Positions 1 through 11,060 of a stretch of DNA of 64,000 nucleotides are shown here, one piece after another. Source of the stretch: Blastobasis lacticolella (Eukaryota; Arthropoda; Insecta; Lepidoptera; Blastobasidae); assembly GCA_905147135.1 (NCBI GenBank), contig LR990054.1, positions 18,327,001-18,391,000 of the forward strand, given 5' to 3'. The stretch's first letter is position 1, and every line of letters starts with the position of its first letter. Both the position numbers and the translations under genes were made by a program. Below the pieces are notes generated by a model, which made no database searches, was not told the origin of the DNA, and saw only the letters and a program-made list of their open reading frames with translations.

Positions 1-1023
1 CAGCGAGCCTGCAAAATGGGGGTTCGATTCTGCCGCGATGCTTATCGACTACGACGCGGTCCCGCGGTTGCGAACGGCCCGCTACGCAACGTATTAACAT
101 CAACGTTTAGGGTTATTTGTATTCGGCTCTTATCGAACTCGGATTGGTATTAAAATAAAAAAAGAGCACAAATATTTCACACTCCCGCTGTCAACGTCAG
201 GAAGTCCGCTGTTTTGAAATCCACCGCCACAGGGACTGAATCGTTTTACAGTACTAGTTATACGCAGTTGCCGTACTCTACATTATAAAAACAGAGTAAC
301 TTAATGTGCTTTCATCTGTAACAACTTGCCCTAACAAGGCAAGCTGTAGAAAAGAAAAATAATGCTTTCTCTTGCAGGAACACGCTCTAATAAACGGTTG
401 CCGTGAATTGCAAATACGACCCCTTGTGCAAGTATTACCCGGCTGGCGACAGCAGAGTCAGGGTTGTTATCTTTTACGTTTCGCCAGTTTCTCTCCACAC
501 CAATGGCCGAGTCACAGGAGGGCGTTGTAAACACCGCACGTGCGCCTCGGCCGGGCCCGGGAGACCCGCAGCGTATGTTTTATGCATCGACCGTGTGTGA
601 TATTAGCCGAAGCTAATGTTTAAATTGGGACCTATAACGTACTTTGCCCCTCCATACATATTCCATTTTCGAAGTTCAATATATAATTTTGCAAGTATGT
701 GACACCAATATGTTTTGTATATCCTAATTATAATAGCTATGTAGGCATACATACCAAATATTTACTTTACTTTTCGAACACTTGGCAAGTACTAGCTTGG
801 CTAGTAACCAGTAACCATGTCCCGCGGAACTGCGACGTACCTGTAACAAAGAAAACTCGTTACAAGATGTTCAGCGCCATGAAAACTGAATAAATATAAA
901 AAGAAACTTCTGTTGATAACGCCGCGCGGTCGTAAAGTAGGAACCCCACCGGCTTCGTATAAACTTACAGTAGGTACCTATCGAGCTCGGCGCAGAGAAC
1001 CGGTTGTAAGCGTTAAGCCATCA
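1..1023. other. No supported gene; one small GC-rich ORF
   Basis: Mostly AT-rich non-coding sequence. The only point of interest is a GC-rich spot at about 470-575. On the plus strand an ATG at 503 in a good initiation context opens a 37-codon frame ending at 616, rich in A, P, R and G. A GTATGT donor-like site lies inside it near 573. It could be a short 5' coding exon, but nothing homologous is recognised and the frame is short enough to be chance. Confidence 0.3.
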
Positions 1024-1210
1024 TTTTTTTATAAAGATGTTTAATTTTCTTTATGGTTCCTGATGGAAAGTGTCTGCTGCCTACGACCACCACCAACCAG
1101 GGGTATCACAAATGCGTTGTCCACCTCCAAAACCCTGAGATACTGCCAAAGCCATGGTTCCCAATGGAGTGCTGGAGACCTTACTCAAAGGAACATAATA
1201 CTATTTAAGA
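1024..1210 (-). mobile_element. LINE 3'-end fragment, family B
   Basis: The plus strand starts with a T-run, followed by a degenerate 'cctgatggaaag' block, 'aggggtatcacaaatgcgtt' and 'ccaaagccatggttccc'. Read on the minus strand this is the same 3' untranslated end as the better copy at 30845-31205, finishing in poly(A). Only the 3' end is present, as expected from 5'-truncated retrotransposition. The LINE clade cannot be told from this part. Confidence 0.6.
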
Positions 1211-3160
1211 GAATATAACCTCTCTTAAGAATATATTAGTCGCTAGGATACTCGTACCGACGTCATAGGTAACATCCGCGACCTTTAATATCGCAAAACC
1301 CCCACAAACAAAACCGCAGCAGCTTCCGGATCGGCGACCGTATCTAATCGTCCGCCTACGCTGGGCCTCATCGAGGGTAGTTCTAATAAACTGGGAGGTT
1401 TAACTTCGTATTTACATACAACAGCGAGCTTCGGCCGCTTGGGTGCGTTTAAAAAGGCACTTAGCCCAAAACTTATAAACACTAAATCACGCCGCTAGTG
1501 CGCCGAAAGCGCCCGCGTTAATGGACCGTGATCCGTTTGCCTAGAGTGGGTATTTACTATTTGGTCATTGCAAATACCTACCTACCAAGTACCAAGCCTA
1601 CCTTACAGCGGTAAATAAGCTGAAGTGTATTATTTACCGGAGATACCTGGATTTCCAAAGAGTGAGGAATATAAAAAATAAGCAAAAGTAGTTCAAGATA
1701 TAAAAACCCCGACTGCTATTAAAAAACTGTTAAAAACAAGCCGAATGTTGGAAGTAAATGGGTGTACATAGTGCAAATATTACTTTAATTTAAACTTGAT
1801 AGCAGGCGGAGACCCATTCTAAATTTCTATAAATGTTACTTATATAAAAATGGGGCCCCGACACTTCGGTTTTTTAAAACGAATCTAAAGATACCTAAAC
1901 TGTCGATATCGTAACGAAATCCATCCAGCCGTTTGGAAGATACAAGATACGCGCAAAAACATAACCTTTCCTTGGCAATCGGGTAAAAAGAACAATACAC
2001 GATAGAACTTACCACTTTACGATTTTCGAATAGGAATTCGAGTGAAGTGTAATGTCACCAACCAAGGGTAATGGCTTAATTTATATTAGTGCCCTAACAG
2101 TAAGTTTTAGTTACAACCTAAACACAGACATAGACATAGACACACGTAGAGACATGTGCCCACTCCATCAAGTGGGATAACAGTAGGGGACAAGACGATG
2201 ATAATAAACACCTCTAAATAAGCACTTTAATGTAACCACACAAGACTGCTGGTGTAGCTTTACACCTCACGACGATATTATGTGAAAGTGTTGTGTGTCA
2301 CAGCGTCGTCGTCACGTCGTAATGAATCTGTGTCGTGGTAAACAAATTGCCCTCATGCTATATCCTTGGCGTTTATCAATTTTCTACTGGCAAGTTTTGA
2401 AAGTATGTGCCTTTAGTAGGTTGTGTTCTTTACAACCATGACAATGTGTATATTGTCTCCTACCTATGCCATAGGAGTTGCTTTCAACTCCTAATATGCT
2501 GTGTACCAAGCCACGTCTTATTTCACTTCCTGCGACCATTTTATAAAACGCCGCTATTTCGTATACGTCGAAGATTCCACCGCTAGCCCGCGATATATCG
2601 CCATTCGGCACGTCAAGACGCCACACAAGCGATTGCACCCCGACCCGCAGATGCGTCTTTGTCAGCCACCGACGAGACGCGAGATTGCGCCATATGATGC
2701 TATCGGTTTACATTGACATTTCGGGAATATTCAGCTAGCAGTAGGTACAACATTCTTGTCGTTGTATGTTTCATAAGATATTACTATTAAGGGTCTTGAA
2801 TGTGCAATGCAGTCACGACATAGTTTATATTTGTTTAGTTAACAAAGTCGCCGCGCCGCGTCGAAAGACTCATTCCTTTTGCTTTCTGTTTCTTCCCTTA
2901 CTTTTGAACTTCCGAGCTACGCAACGGATTTGGAACATGCTGCCTTTATTAATGTGTATAGTGAGTGATTTATGAGGAAAGTTTAGGTACATCGTATGTA
3001 CACAAAAGCTGGTGCGTCTCACTAGTTATACTTAACCACTAGTGGAGGCAATTACTAAGTAGCAGACCTCAGTACGCGAGAGATCGTAAAACCCGTCGCC
3101 CATTACAGAGGCAATGAGTAAGAAAAGCTTATTCTTTTTGGGTCGTCTCGCGATTAAAAG
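1211..3160. other. Non-coding, no supported gene
   Basis: AT-rich sequence with short open frames only. Minus-strand frames at 1285-1482 and 2384-2638 show no codon bias, splice-site framing or recognisable family. Confidence 0.4.
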
Positions 3161-5030
3161 TGTCCGGAGTCGCCATCCCGCCATATCCCGCTAATGGATT
3201 GGCCGCGGCGGGGGCCGGGGCGAAATAAACGGCGACTACAAAGAGTCAACGCGATTTCGAGCCGTAGTGGGGCGTAGTGGGGCGTCAACAAAGTAGCGGC
3301 ACCTCGGAGTGCCGAGTGCTTGGAGGGCGCTCCAGACGAAACCCGACACAGGTCCTCTCGGCCCTCTGTTCTTCGAGAGGGGGTGTGCGCCACCCCTGTA
3401 GTGCGATAAATGGTGGAGAATGAACCCACCTTGCACCGAATGAACCCAGTCTAAGTTCAAAATCCTACGGAAAATTACACTCGTAAAGTCCGAGGAAAAT
3501 AATTGAATTTGGAGAATATCTCAATCATCGCTTGAAAGTCGCTCAAACAGTTGGAAAGAATAAAACCTAATTCGCATATAATTTTAATAAAGCAAGGCTA
3601 ACAAAAGGACAAAAATATTATAAAAACCTGTCATACGTCAATTCTTGCGTCAAATCTTGAACAAATTGTCTTAGTATTCAATAAAACAACATTGTAACAA
3701 GAAAACGAATAGACGGAGGCAAACAAGCCATCGGGTTACAAATAAAAGTCTCCTTATAGTAAGCTGCAGCGGCGTGTCGCAGCGCTGATTTCCAGCGGGA
3801 CCGGGGCCCAAACAGCGGCTTTCAGCGCTCGCCGGCGCCGCGGGAATGTTAATGAATGCACAGCAGATGCCTCCGCTGCGTCGCCGGCCGCCGGATGCGA
3901 CCCGGCGACCCACTGCCGACTCCGACCGCGTGCCGGTAGAGATGCGTCTACAATGCGTTTAATCGATTTTTAGATTCGATTCAATAAAATGCTTCGGAAC
4001 AAACAAATAACTCAACCTACGAAATTGCCATTTTGTATGAAGAAAATGGAAACTATATTTTTTATACAAGTAAAATTTTCCATTTCTTGGAAATGGTAAA
4101 TCCGATTACACTGAAACTTTGTAGGCATAATCAGACAACGTTAACTTGGTGCCTATAATTTAATTTAGATTTAACTACCTACATTTTAAAATTAAAAGTG
4201 AGCCAAAATTGACGACCAAAAAAGGGGTATTTTAAAACGCTTCTAATAATTTGTCAATATTTTTTATATCATTTTATGGACTTCCTGGCATCGCAACATA
4301 CTTTATTTTCGACGTTAAGTATTAATTTTGATCTGTTATGGGTTCACTTATTTGTTGTAATGTTCGCTCGGTATTTTTAATCGACCATCCGATCTTTGTT
4401 ATACGTTAGTACCACTGAAATTATCCTCTAGAACTAGAAAATGTAGTACCTATAGCGTTAATACGGAAGTGTATCGTTGAATAGATTCATATATCGATAT
4501 CCCATGTTTCTAAACCCAACATTCGATTCGCCCATTTCGTCGCATCCCTAGCGGCAGATTCGTTAGGAGTGCGCTTTCGGGTCGCGGCCGATGCAATTTG
4601 TTAATTGGATTTATAGTTGCCGCAGACGCGAGTAAACCGGGTTAGAGGTTCCGCGGCCTCCTCGCGGAATGACGCAATAAAAGGGCTACTTTAGTGTCTA
4701 TCTAGCAAACTCTTACGTAAATTTGATCGAACATATAAACCTTATGTCAAACGTGAAGGATGTCTCACATAAAGGAAAGCCGTAGCTGTCGCTCATAACA
4801 TATTAATTTTGAACCACCAAAGATTGATAGAGGACTCTTCAGTTAAGAGTGCTGGTAAAGTGTGAGGACCCAAGACCCGTGCTGGCTTCGCTAAACACAG
4901 CGAGCAACGAAATACATAAGCCTGCTGGTGATTTCCTTTAGGTACCTATAGGTAAAAAAAGTATCAAAAATCTGTGGCATGGTTTAGAACTCAATCCTAT
5001 CTTACTTCTACAAATCTTCTCTACTAATCT
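3161..5030. other. Non-coding, GC-rich patches without a gene
   Basis: GC-rich patches at 3170-3430, 3770-3950 and 4550-4680 carry overlapping short frames on both strands, but none has a recognisable product. A short direct duplication of a 'cgtagtggggcg' unit sits near 3262. Nothing else is supported. Confidence 0.4.
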
Positions 5031-5034
5031 TACT

Positions 5035-5230
5035 AACCTGCTACTATATCTATAAAAAAACGAATCCTAGTATCCCATTAACTAATCGAAAATGCGAAAG
5101 TTAGTAAGGACGGATGTTTGTTACTTTTACGCAAAATCTGAGCAAATTTATCTTGGAATTCAAAGTAATACCCACGGGAAATCGTCATCACCGAACCGTA
5201 CGTGGGCGAAGCAGCAAGCAGAAGCTAGGA
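5035..5230 (+). repeat. Degenerate interspersed repeat, family E type
   Basis: The block runs from a 'tctataaaaaaacgaatcc' start through 'aaaatgcgaaagttagtaag' to a 'gcgaagcagcaagcagaagc' end. It resembles the lepidopteran repeats whose 3' end reads GCGNAGC..GC.GG.A.AAGCTAG. Related but diverged stretches occur near 40500-40680, 49040-49220 and 53071-53282. Class is not certain. Confidence 0.4.
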
Positions 5231-5399
5231 ATCAATATCCCGCCAACTAACGCCTAATATTGTCAATCATTTCAAAAGACAGCCTCGCCAGGTCTTCTGC
5301 TGGGCCTTGAGACTGGTTCAAGTCTCGGGACGCACCCCGTGACGATATTTTAAGAGTAAAGCTAACCTCGGTCGTTTCCACCCATAGACCTAAGATATC

Positions 5400-5531
5400 G
5401 GAACCGGAGGCAACGGCCCCCCGCCGCCGCCGGCGCTCGCTAATTATCCAACACGTGTTTTAATTTCACGCCGCGAGGCGCCGCGCCGGGGAACAGCCGA
5501 TGGCTTATCGGGGTCGGGGGAGAACAACATG
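5400..5531. other. GC-rich patch, no gene
   Basis: Short GCC and CCG runs in an otherwise AT-rich stretch. All six frames are interrupted by stops. Confidence 0.3.
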
Positions 5532-5831
5532 CTACAGTTCGAGGCAGAAACATGGCATATTATAGTTTTTAGATAGAGAAATTTCTGAAGACTAAAGATT
5601 AACGCCAAGATGAATATTATTATAATATGGATGAATCGCTTGTCAAGCGCGAAGATTATGGCTAAAAAACTACTATGTGTCGGAGGTTCAGGTCCAGCCG
5701 TGGACCGCTACGGAATGTTGAAGTGAAGGTATGGATAGAACGGAAGGATTGACAGAGGGAGCCGGGATGATGGCACGGAGTATCGTGGGCAACTAGAGGC
5801 GCGGTATTGCACAGATTAAGGGTAGGATTTT

Positions 5832-6066
5832 ACGACACTGCAACAGAGCCGATCTAGGAGGCAAGCGTGCAGTTGACACTAATCCTTACGGTGTATAAAA
5901 TAAAGTCGCTTTGAGATTCACGGCTTCACTTTGAGAGGCACGGAGCCAACCTTGGTTGGACGTCTGACCACGTCCCTTGCATCCGACAGTGAATTTATTT
6001 TAAACACCTTAAGGATACGTATCAACTGCACACTTGCCTCCTAGATCGGGCCCGCCGCAGTGTCGT
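5832..6066. mobile_element. Foldback (MITE-like) element with ~70-bp inverted arms
   Basis: The left arm (5832 to about 5905) and the reverse complement of the right arm (about 5990-6066) match over roughly 70 bases. Both begin ACGACACTGC and share GATCTAGGAGGCAAG, GTGCAGTTGA and a terminal AAAATAAA. The arms have diverged by perhaps 15 to 20 percent, so the element is not young. The roughly 85-base loop has no open frame. No clear target-site duplication is visible. It could be a MITE or two LINE fragments in inverse orientation, but the matched outer ends favour a single foldback element. Confidence 0.65.
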
Positions 6067-6179
6067 CTGTAGATCCTCTAATCCGTTAAGTGTTTCATTT
6101 GGAACTAGCGGCGCGGCGGCGGTGACTCACGAGCGACACAGGGTCACGTATTGGTTACTTAACCTACTTAAACAATTTT

Positions 6180-6447
6180 GACGACCTGAGTGGTTCAATG
6201 GTCAACATGCCGGTCTGCCACGCAAGAGGTCCCGGGTTCGATTCCCGGCCGGGCAGAAATTGAAATGATGAATTTTAATTTCTGTTACGGGTCTGGGTGT
6301 TCTTTGTATAATAAGTATGTATTTAAAAGTATTTAAGTATTCTATCAGTTATCTAGCACCCATAGCACAAGCTTTGCTTAGTTTGGGGCTAGATGGCGCT
6401 GTGTGAATTTGTCCACGAATATTTATTTATTATTATTTATTTATTTA
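6180..6447 (+). mobile_element. tRNA-derived SINE, family C, full copy
   Basis: A tRNA-like head contains a perfect B box, GGTTCGATTCC, at 6235-6245, with a degenerate A-box region upstream. The body then reads CGGGTCTGGGTGTTC and GGGGCTAGATGGCGCTGTG, and the copy ends in a TTATTTATT-type tail. Two other copies are in the window: 29721-29943 (antisense, full) and 53940-54057 (antisense, 5'-truncated). The head and body are not preserved as a functional tRNA. Confidence 0.8.
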
Positions 6448-6883
6448 GTAATAGTGTCTGGTACAGTACAATTCGGTATCCCTAGAACCCTTTCGACTTC
6501 CGGGTGTCGTACAAGGCACCCGATTTACCCGCGAGTTTATCGCACAACCATCCACTAATAGCCCGGTCGAAAGGTAAAAATAAAGGCGCTTACCTGGACA
6601 TAATGCCCCCTGAAGTTAGCACAGGCTACTCGAGGTCGAAAACTTAAATTACACACCCCACACTATTCCCGAACAAACTCCCAAAAATTCAATAAAATCG
6701 GAATTGTGTCTAGGTCGAAAGTACCTGCCGACCAGGCTATAACGGCAAAGCTCAAGCCGAGGACTGTTGTCGGCTGTCGATGTGTCATGACAATAGTATT
6801 ATTATTATGTTAAGTGGGTTTTACAAGGCTAAACGTCCTATTACCACTGCGACCATTACTTATCTATTGTGATCGCCTCTAGC

Positions 6884-7106
6884 TTACAGTTCCGTGCTGA
6901 TTCCTACAGCTTCTATGAACTGTAATAGGTTCTTAGCACTGATGCCGTGCACCTCGGGTACTAGCTGGTATTTAACAAAGATGGATGTTACGTTTGCGCA
7001 CCATGATTCGCACTTGCAAAGCGTTTCCTCGTCCTCCTTACAGAATCTACAGTCCTTCGTACTGCTGATTAAGTTAAACATGTGCTTATTCAGTCAATAG
7101 TAACCT
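6884..7106 (-). pseudogene. Non-LTR retrotransposon C-terminal fragment
   Basis: The minus-strand frame contains LNKHMF, then the CRFCKEDEET zinc-knuckle-like motif and an ...NLLQFIEAVGI... end. This is the layout seen downstream of the reverse transcriptase in several insect non-LTR elements (T-G-H-x-x-LN-x-H, CxxC..EEET, FIE.xGI). A TGA interrupts the 'TGHxxLNKH' motif just upstream of LNKH, and the rest of the element is missing, so this is a dead 5'-truncated copy. It abuts the candidate exon at 7105-7260. Confidence 0.65.
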
Positions 7107-7260
7107 GCATGAACTGGCGGACGCACGCGGCGCCGTGCTCGCGCAGGAACGCGTGCAGCGTGCGCACCCCGCGCGCCGACAGCTGGTAGCCGTTGGCGGC
7201 GCCCGCCGACGGCGTGAAGTACACACCGGCGCGCGCGCCGCTCGCCCCGCCCTCGCCCAT
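7105..7260 (-). CDS. Candidate 5' coding exon, unknown gene (partial)
   Basis: The minus strand has an ATG at 7260 followed by 52 codons with strongly G/C-ending third positions. The residues include MGEGGASGARAGVYFTPSAG near the start and then TLHAFLREHGAACVRQFMQ. The frame ends at CAG followed by GTTACT, a weak splice donor, after which a stop comes within five codons. The mixed hydrophobic and charged C-terminal half looks like an amphipathic helix from a real protein. I do not recognise the family. The plus-strand frame over the same bases is basic and repetitive and looks like a shadow. The proposed donor sits in LINE-derived sequence, so the true exon end is uncertain. Confidence 0.45.
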
Positions 7261-7289
7261 CGCCGGGGGTGGGGGCGGCAGTGGGTTTC

Positions 7290-8289
7290 CGTGTCTTCAG
7301 TAGTTATCGCGTTGGCGACATGTTAGTTCACTTTTACAACACGTTCGTTAGTATCGCTTGCGAGCTCAATGAGCCGTTTTCAAAAATATCTTCTCAGAAA
7401 TTAGCGTAGATGGCGTGCTCTAAGGACTCAAATATTATTATTATCTTTTGACTATATGGGACTATTATTGTAGTTGTATGGCAAATCATATGTGTGACTG
7501 TCATCATTCATTGCCTCAAAACAAATTAAACCGCGTTAAAACGCTAAGTTTCTAATCTAAAGTTTATTTATTTATTAGAATTTCATGAAAGATGACGTAC
7601 AAAAGCAGACTAAGTTATTCAGCTTTAGCTTCCAATCAACCAAAAATATATTAATAAAATGTATAAAGTTGGGCCCTAAGAAACACTGACATTCAAAAAC
7701 CGATAAATTAATAGATATAAAATGAATTACATCGAAATAAAGATAAATATCCAAGAAATTATAAAGTCGAGGATATGTCGTCAGTTGTTAGAGCGCGGCA
7801 TCTATGGAAATTTGTAGGAATCGAGTCTTGAAAACGGCTCATTAGCGATAATTAGCACGTTGCTTCACATCACCACATTAATATCTAGAACTGCTGGGGT
7901 AGACGAACTGATGAGTAGAGACCGCGACTCCGACGCTGACGTCGCTTCACTACCGCCGCATCACACCGTGACACTATGACAACTCCACTTACACCGTTAC
8001 TAATATACAAAAACGAACTGCAATAGCCAGACCGCCGTGTAACCACTGTTGTACTCGTACCAACCGCAAGCAGCTCAATTTAAATTCAATCAAACCAACC
8101 CGACAACGGCTAGAGGAGAATTACATTACGATCGAGCCCCGCTCGACCTCGATTCCGAACTTCGTTAAAAGTTTTTAAACTAAAACTGTAGCGGCCGCAA
8201 CTTATTATTTCCGGTCTAATGGCGTTATAATTTGATTAATTTTCGACAACAATCGTATTGAGAATTATTAATATTTTCGTGGGAAGTTC
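7290..8289. other. Non-coding flank, possible 5' region of the 7105-7260 exon
   Basis: AT-rich sequence with a moderately GC-rich patch at 7870-7990. No open frame of interest. If the 7105-7260 exon is real, this interval would be its 5' untranslated region or first intron. Confidence 0.25.
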
Positions 8290-8480
8290 AGTTGAATGGT
8301 AAACACGCGCGTGTGCTACGCCGCTACGCGGGCGCTACACCGCGGCGGGCGGGCGGCGGCGTAGCGTTCGGCCGGCTCCGCGCGCCCGTAGACACTGCTA
8401 CGGGCTGCGTTCTACGGGCGAGCGCCTGAAGGTCGCGTGACGTAACAGACACGTGATCCTTGGGAGCCGCCGCACGAAGG
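8290..8480. promoter_or_regulatory. CpG-rich island, possible promoter
   Basis: A 190-base block dense in CG dinucleotides stands out sharply from flanks that are roughly two-thirds A+T. It has no long open frame and contains a CCCGTAGACACTGCTACGGG palindrome and an adjacent CACGTGATC E-box-like site. It lies about 1 kb upstream (in minus orientation) of the candidate exon, so a minus-strand promoter is possible. This rests on composition only. Confidence 0.3.
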
Positions 8481-9142
8481 ATTGTCGGGGTGCTCATTGG
8501 CCATATCCCTGGTATCCTTCATCAAGTTTAATGTTACAGACTTGTAAAATAAGCTTCCAGTTATCTCCATTTTGGGTCTACATTAAATTACTATTTTAAT
8601 AAGACTTATTTTGAGTAACTGCATCATCATAGTAAGTCGTGGTAAGTACTATATTGTTGCAGTCGGTACATTATTAATTTGTTTTAGTACCTACTAAAAT
8701 TCCTATGATGAATATTCATATATTCTTCTTCTAATCTCGTCAATGATAAATAGGTTAAGTATAAACAATTTGTTATTACTTATATCAATTTTTTATTAAT
8801 ATATTTATTCATTATCAGTTGTTGTATGAATACTGACCGCACACGAGCTATATAAATCAATCACATCAAACCCGAAATTCTCTTTGAACCGTTCGAAGAT
8901 GAAAGCATGTAATATGTAATGGACGTTTTGTGTTCGCCGTTTCTTTTGTGAGAGTTTGTGGCGCGTAAAACATGATCAAGAAATATGAGGTTATTGTTTT
9001 CATAAACACAATGTCCTACCTATGTGTGTACGAGTGTTAGCTTATTAAGTAGTCATAAAGTGTAGTAGTAGCATAAAGTGGTCACTATTGGCTTCTGCTG
9101 GGGTCCGCTTTCCAGTAAAATATAATGTACTGTATACAATTG
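8481..9142. other. AT-rich, nothing recognised
   Basis: No open frame, tRNA-like head or LINE motif was seen. It ends at the target site of the LTR retrotransposon. Confidence 0.4.
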
Positions 9143-9146
9143 ATAC
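9143..9146. repeat. Target-site duplication, left (ATAC)
   Basis: ATAC directly precedes the left LTR, and ATAC directly follows the right LTR at 17691-17694. A 4-bp duplication is typical of Ty3/gypsy-type integration. Confidence 0.75.
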
Positions 9147-9670
9147 TGTAATGTTTATATTTTTGCTCATGTAATGTTTATATTTTTAGTGGGTGAAGTT
9201 GCGCTTAACCTAGAGGCTCGGAATGAAAGATGGTGTTTGAATTTGAATGAACTGCTTTATTAGCATCGAGTTTGATTACACACGAAATGTCCTTAGGTTA
9301 TTGCGGCTATAAATAATCAAATTACAGATTATATTAATACAAGGGTTACATAGAGGGTTTGATCGATAACGCATACGAGGAGTCTATAATATTTTATATT
9401 TAAATTCACTCAGCTGCGTGTCAAGGAGTCTTGACCAAAGTCGAGCAGGAGCATCCCCTGGAGCAGCTGGCCAGAACTGCTCCAAGCAGACGGCCGCTCA
9501 ACCCCACTTATGGGCTGGTACCAAGCACCTCCTGAAATGATCACACCGTTGCAATCATTCAGGGGGGAAAATAATATAAAGGAAGCGAGCAATCTATTCG
9601 TTCTCAGCTGGCTTTGGGGGGAAATGGGTGTGACAATAGGCTGTCAATAACAGGGGTAGAGAAGCAAAAG

Positions 9671-9955
9671 CGTGCGGCATGCCAGGCTAGCGGCATAACC
9701 TCCAACGCCAGATGATGTAAGGTGGCAGGATTTAGCAAAGGCAGTGCAGCACGCGGTCACGCCAGGTTGCGTGGCATAACCTCGAACATCAGATGATGAT
9801 GGGTGGCAAAAACAAGCAAAGCACTGTAACACGCGGTCACGACAGGTCGCGCGGCATAACCTCCAACACCAGATGATGATGGGTGGCAGAAATAAGCAAA
9901 GCACTGTAACACGCGGTCACGACAGGTCGCGCGGCATAACCTCCAACGACATAAC
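9671..9955. repeat. 80-bp tandem repeats inside the left LTR
   Basis: The marker ACGCGGTCAC recurs at 9751, 9831 and 9911, exactly 80 bases apart, and a more diverged unit lies before 9751. Each unit also carries GGCATAACCTC and AGATGATGATGGGTGGCA. The same array is at 16310-16594. Confidence 0.85.
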
Positions 9956-10513
9956 GTGGCATAACGACAAGACGGGGCCATGCTAGGCCACGCGTGGCAC
10001 AGCTTCAATCACTTAACAGCGGGATGGAGAAATAGCCAAGTAAAGCTTGCTTACCTGTTGGAGGTGGGTCCCAAAGCTTCCCACGCGTCGCGGCCACTGG
10101 CGACGGGCGTAGGCAACTGGGCGCGGGACGGTAGGAGGCGTGCCTCCTACACTACGTCGGCTGAAAACACCAAAAAGGTTAACATGGGCTTCATCGCGCC
10201 ACGCGGATGTCAACAAGCCATCGCGATATGCTACTTACGTGGGAAATTCCGGGAGAATACTCTCACCACCAACTACCGCAGTGTCCCGTTTGTTTAAAAA
10301 GGTGACAGGCTAGCATGTGCTGCGCAGTCGCATGTGCGTGGCCGCCTTTCAGGCAGGACGTAGCCGACAACACGTGGACACAATATTTTCCACAATATAT
10401 ATTACTATTCTGACTGGTTCTGGAGATTCACTAGGTATTTATTTTTAACAAGACACCAGTAACTGTGGGGGCTTCGGTCAGGCAAAAGGACTGAGAACCC
10501 GCGTGCTCCGGGC

Positions 10514-10519
10514 TTTATT
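10514..10519 (-). promoter_or_regulatory. Possible poly(A) signal AATAAA in left LTR
   Basis: In element orientation the LTR reads GGAATAAAGC here. An AATAAA within the LTR would mark the R/U5 side. The identical site in the other LTR is at 17153-17158. Confidence 0.4.
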
Positions 10520-10824
10520 CCTCGGCCTCCGCCCTAACCTACTCGCAAATAAAACCTATAACAAAAAAACGGCTTGGGGTTGTCAAGCTATAACTTTTAT
10601 CGAAATTCAGCGAAAGGTTAAAAATCATACAGCCAAACGGTGACGCTAGAAACGAACAATTTAAATTAAGGTGAAGGCCAAGTTTCACCCAAATAAAAGG
10701 ATTACAGGCAACCTGAAACGAATCTATGTAATATAAATTGACGTAATTCCGATTCAACTCCATCGGAACCTGTAATAAAAAGACCAAAGACCAATTTGGT
10801 GATTCTGAGATAAAACCAATTATC

Positions 10825-10852
10825 CATTCTATAACATTTCAGTTATAGAATG
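10825..10852. promoter_or_regulatory. LTR palindrome with 11-bp arms (left copy)
   Basis: CATTCTATAAC and its perfect inverse GTTATAGAATG flank a 6-base loop. The right LTR has the same structure at 17464-17491. Confidence 0.6.
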
Positions 10853-11021
10853 TAAAATACTTAAAGAAAAAAATGAAATGGAATCAACCATAAAAAAAAA
10901 TGTTTATACTTTATTTATTTTTGCAGGAAATTAGTTTTATGTCAGCAACACCAGCGTTTAGTTTTCTAAAATTGACATTTCGGCAAAGGGAATCAGTCAT
11001 CATACAGCCATGCGTTGACTG

Positions 11022-11043
11022 ATATTTCTCAGTCGAGAAATAT
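11022..11043. promoter_or_regulatory. LTR-terminal palindrome (left copy)
   Basis: ATATTTCTC and GAGAAATAT flank a 4-base loop, ending 8 bases from the LTR edge. In element orientation it lies at the very start of U3, close to where integrase would act. The matching copy is at 17661-17682. Confidence 0.55.
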
Positions 11044-11051
11044 ATGTTACA

Positions 11052-11060
11052 CACCCCGCA
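11052..11060 (-). other. Polypurine tract of the LTR element
   Basis: In element orientation the bases just before the 3' LTR read TGCGGGGTG, a short G-rich run in the expected position for plus-strand DNA priming. It is shorter than usual. Confidence 0.5.

Larger units (their letters stand above)
9147..11051 (-). repeat. 3' LTR (left copy), 1905 bp
   Basis: The repeat runs TGTAATG...TGTTACA on the plus strand. It contains roughly 3.5 copies of an 80-bp unit, two palindromes and, in minus orientation, an AATAAA signal. It carries short open frames, for example 9980-10297, that are repeated exactly in the right LTR; none resembles a known protein. Confidence 0.9.

Noticed and set aside
6180..6260. 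tRNA gene
   Set aside because: It has an RNA polymerase III B box but no intact cloverleaf, and it is followed by a SINE body with other copies in the window.
7135..7326. Arg/Ala-rich plus-strand frame
   Set aside because: Low-complexity antisense of the minus-strand candidate exon.
9980..10297. 105-codon frame, present twice (also 16619-16936)
   Set aside because: It is duplicated only because it lies in the LTRs; no similarity to gag, pol or env features.
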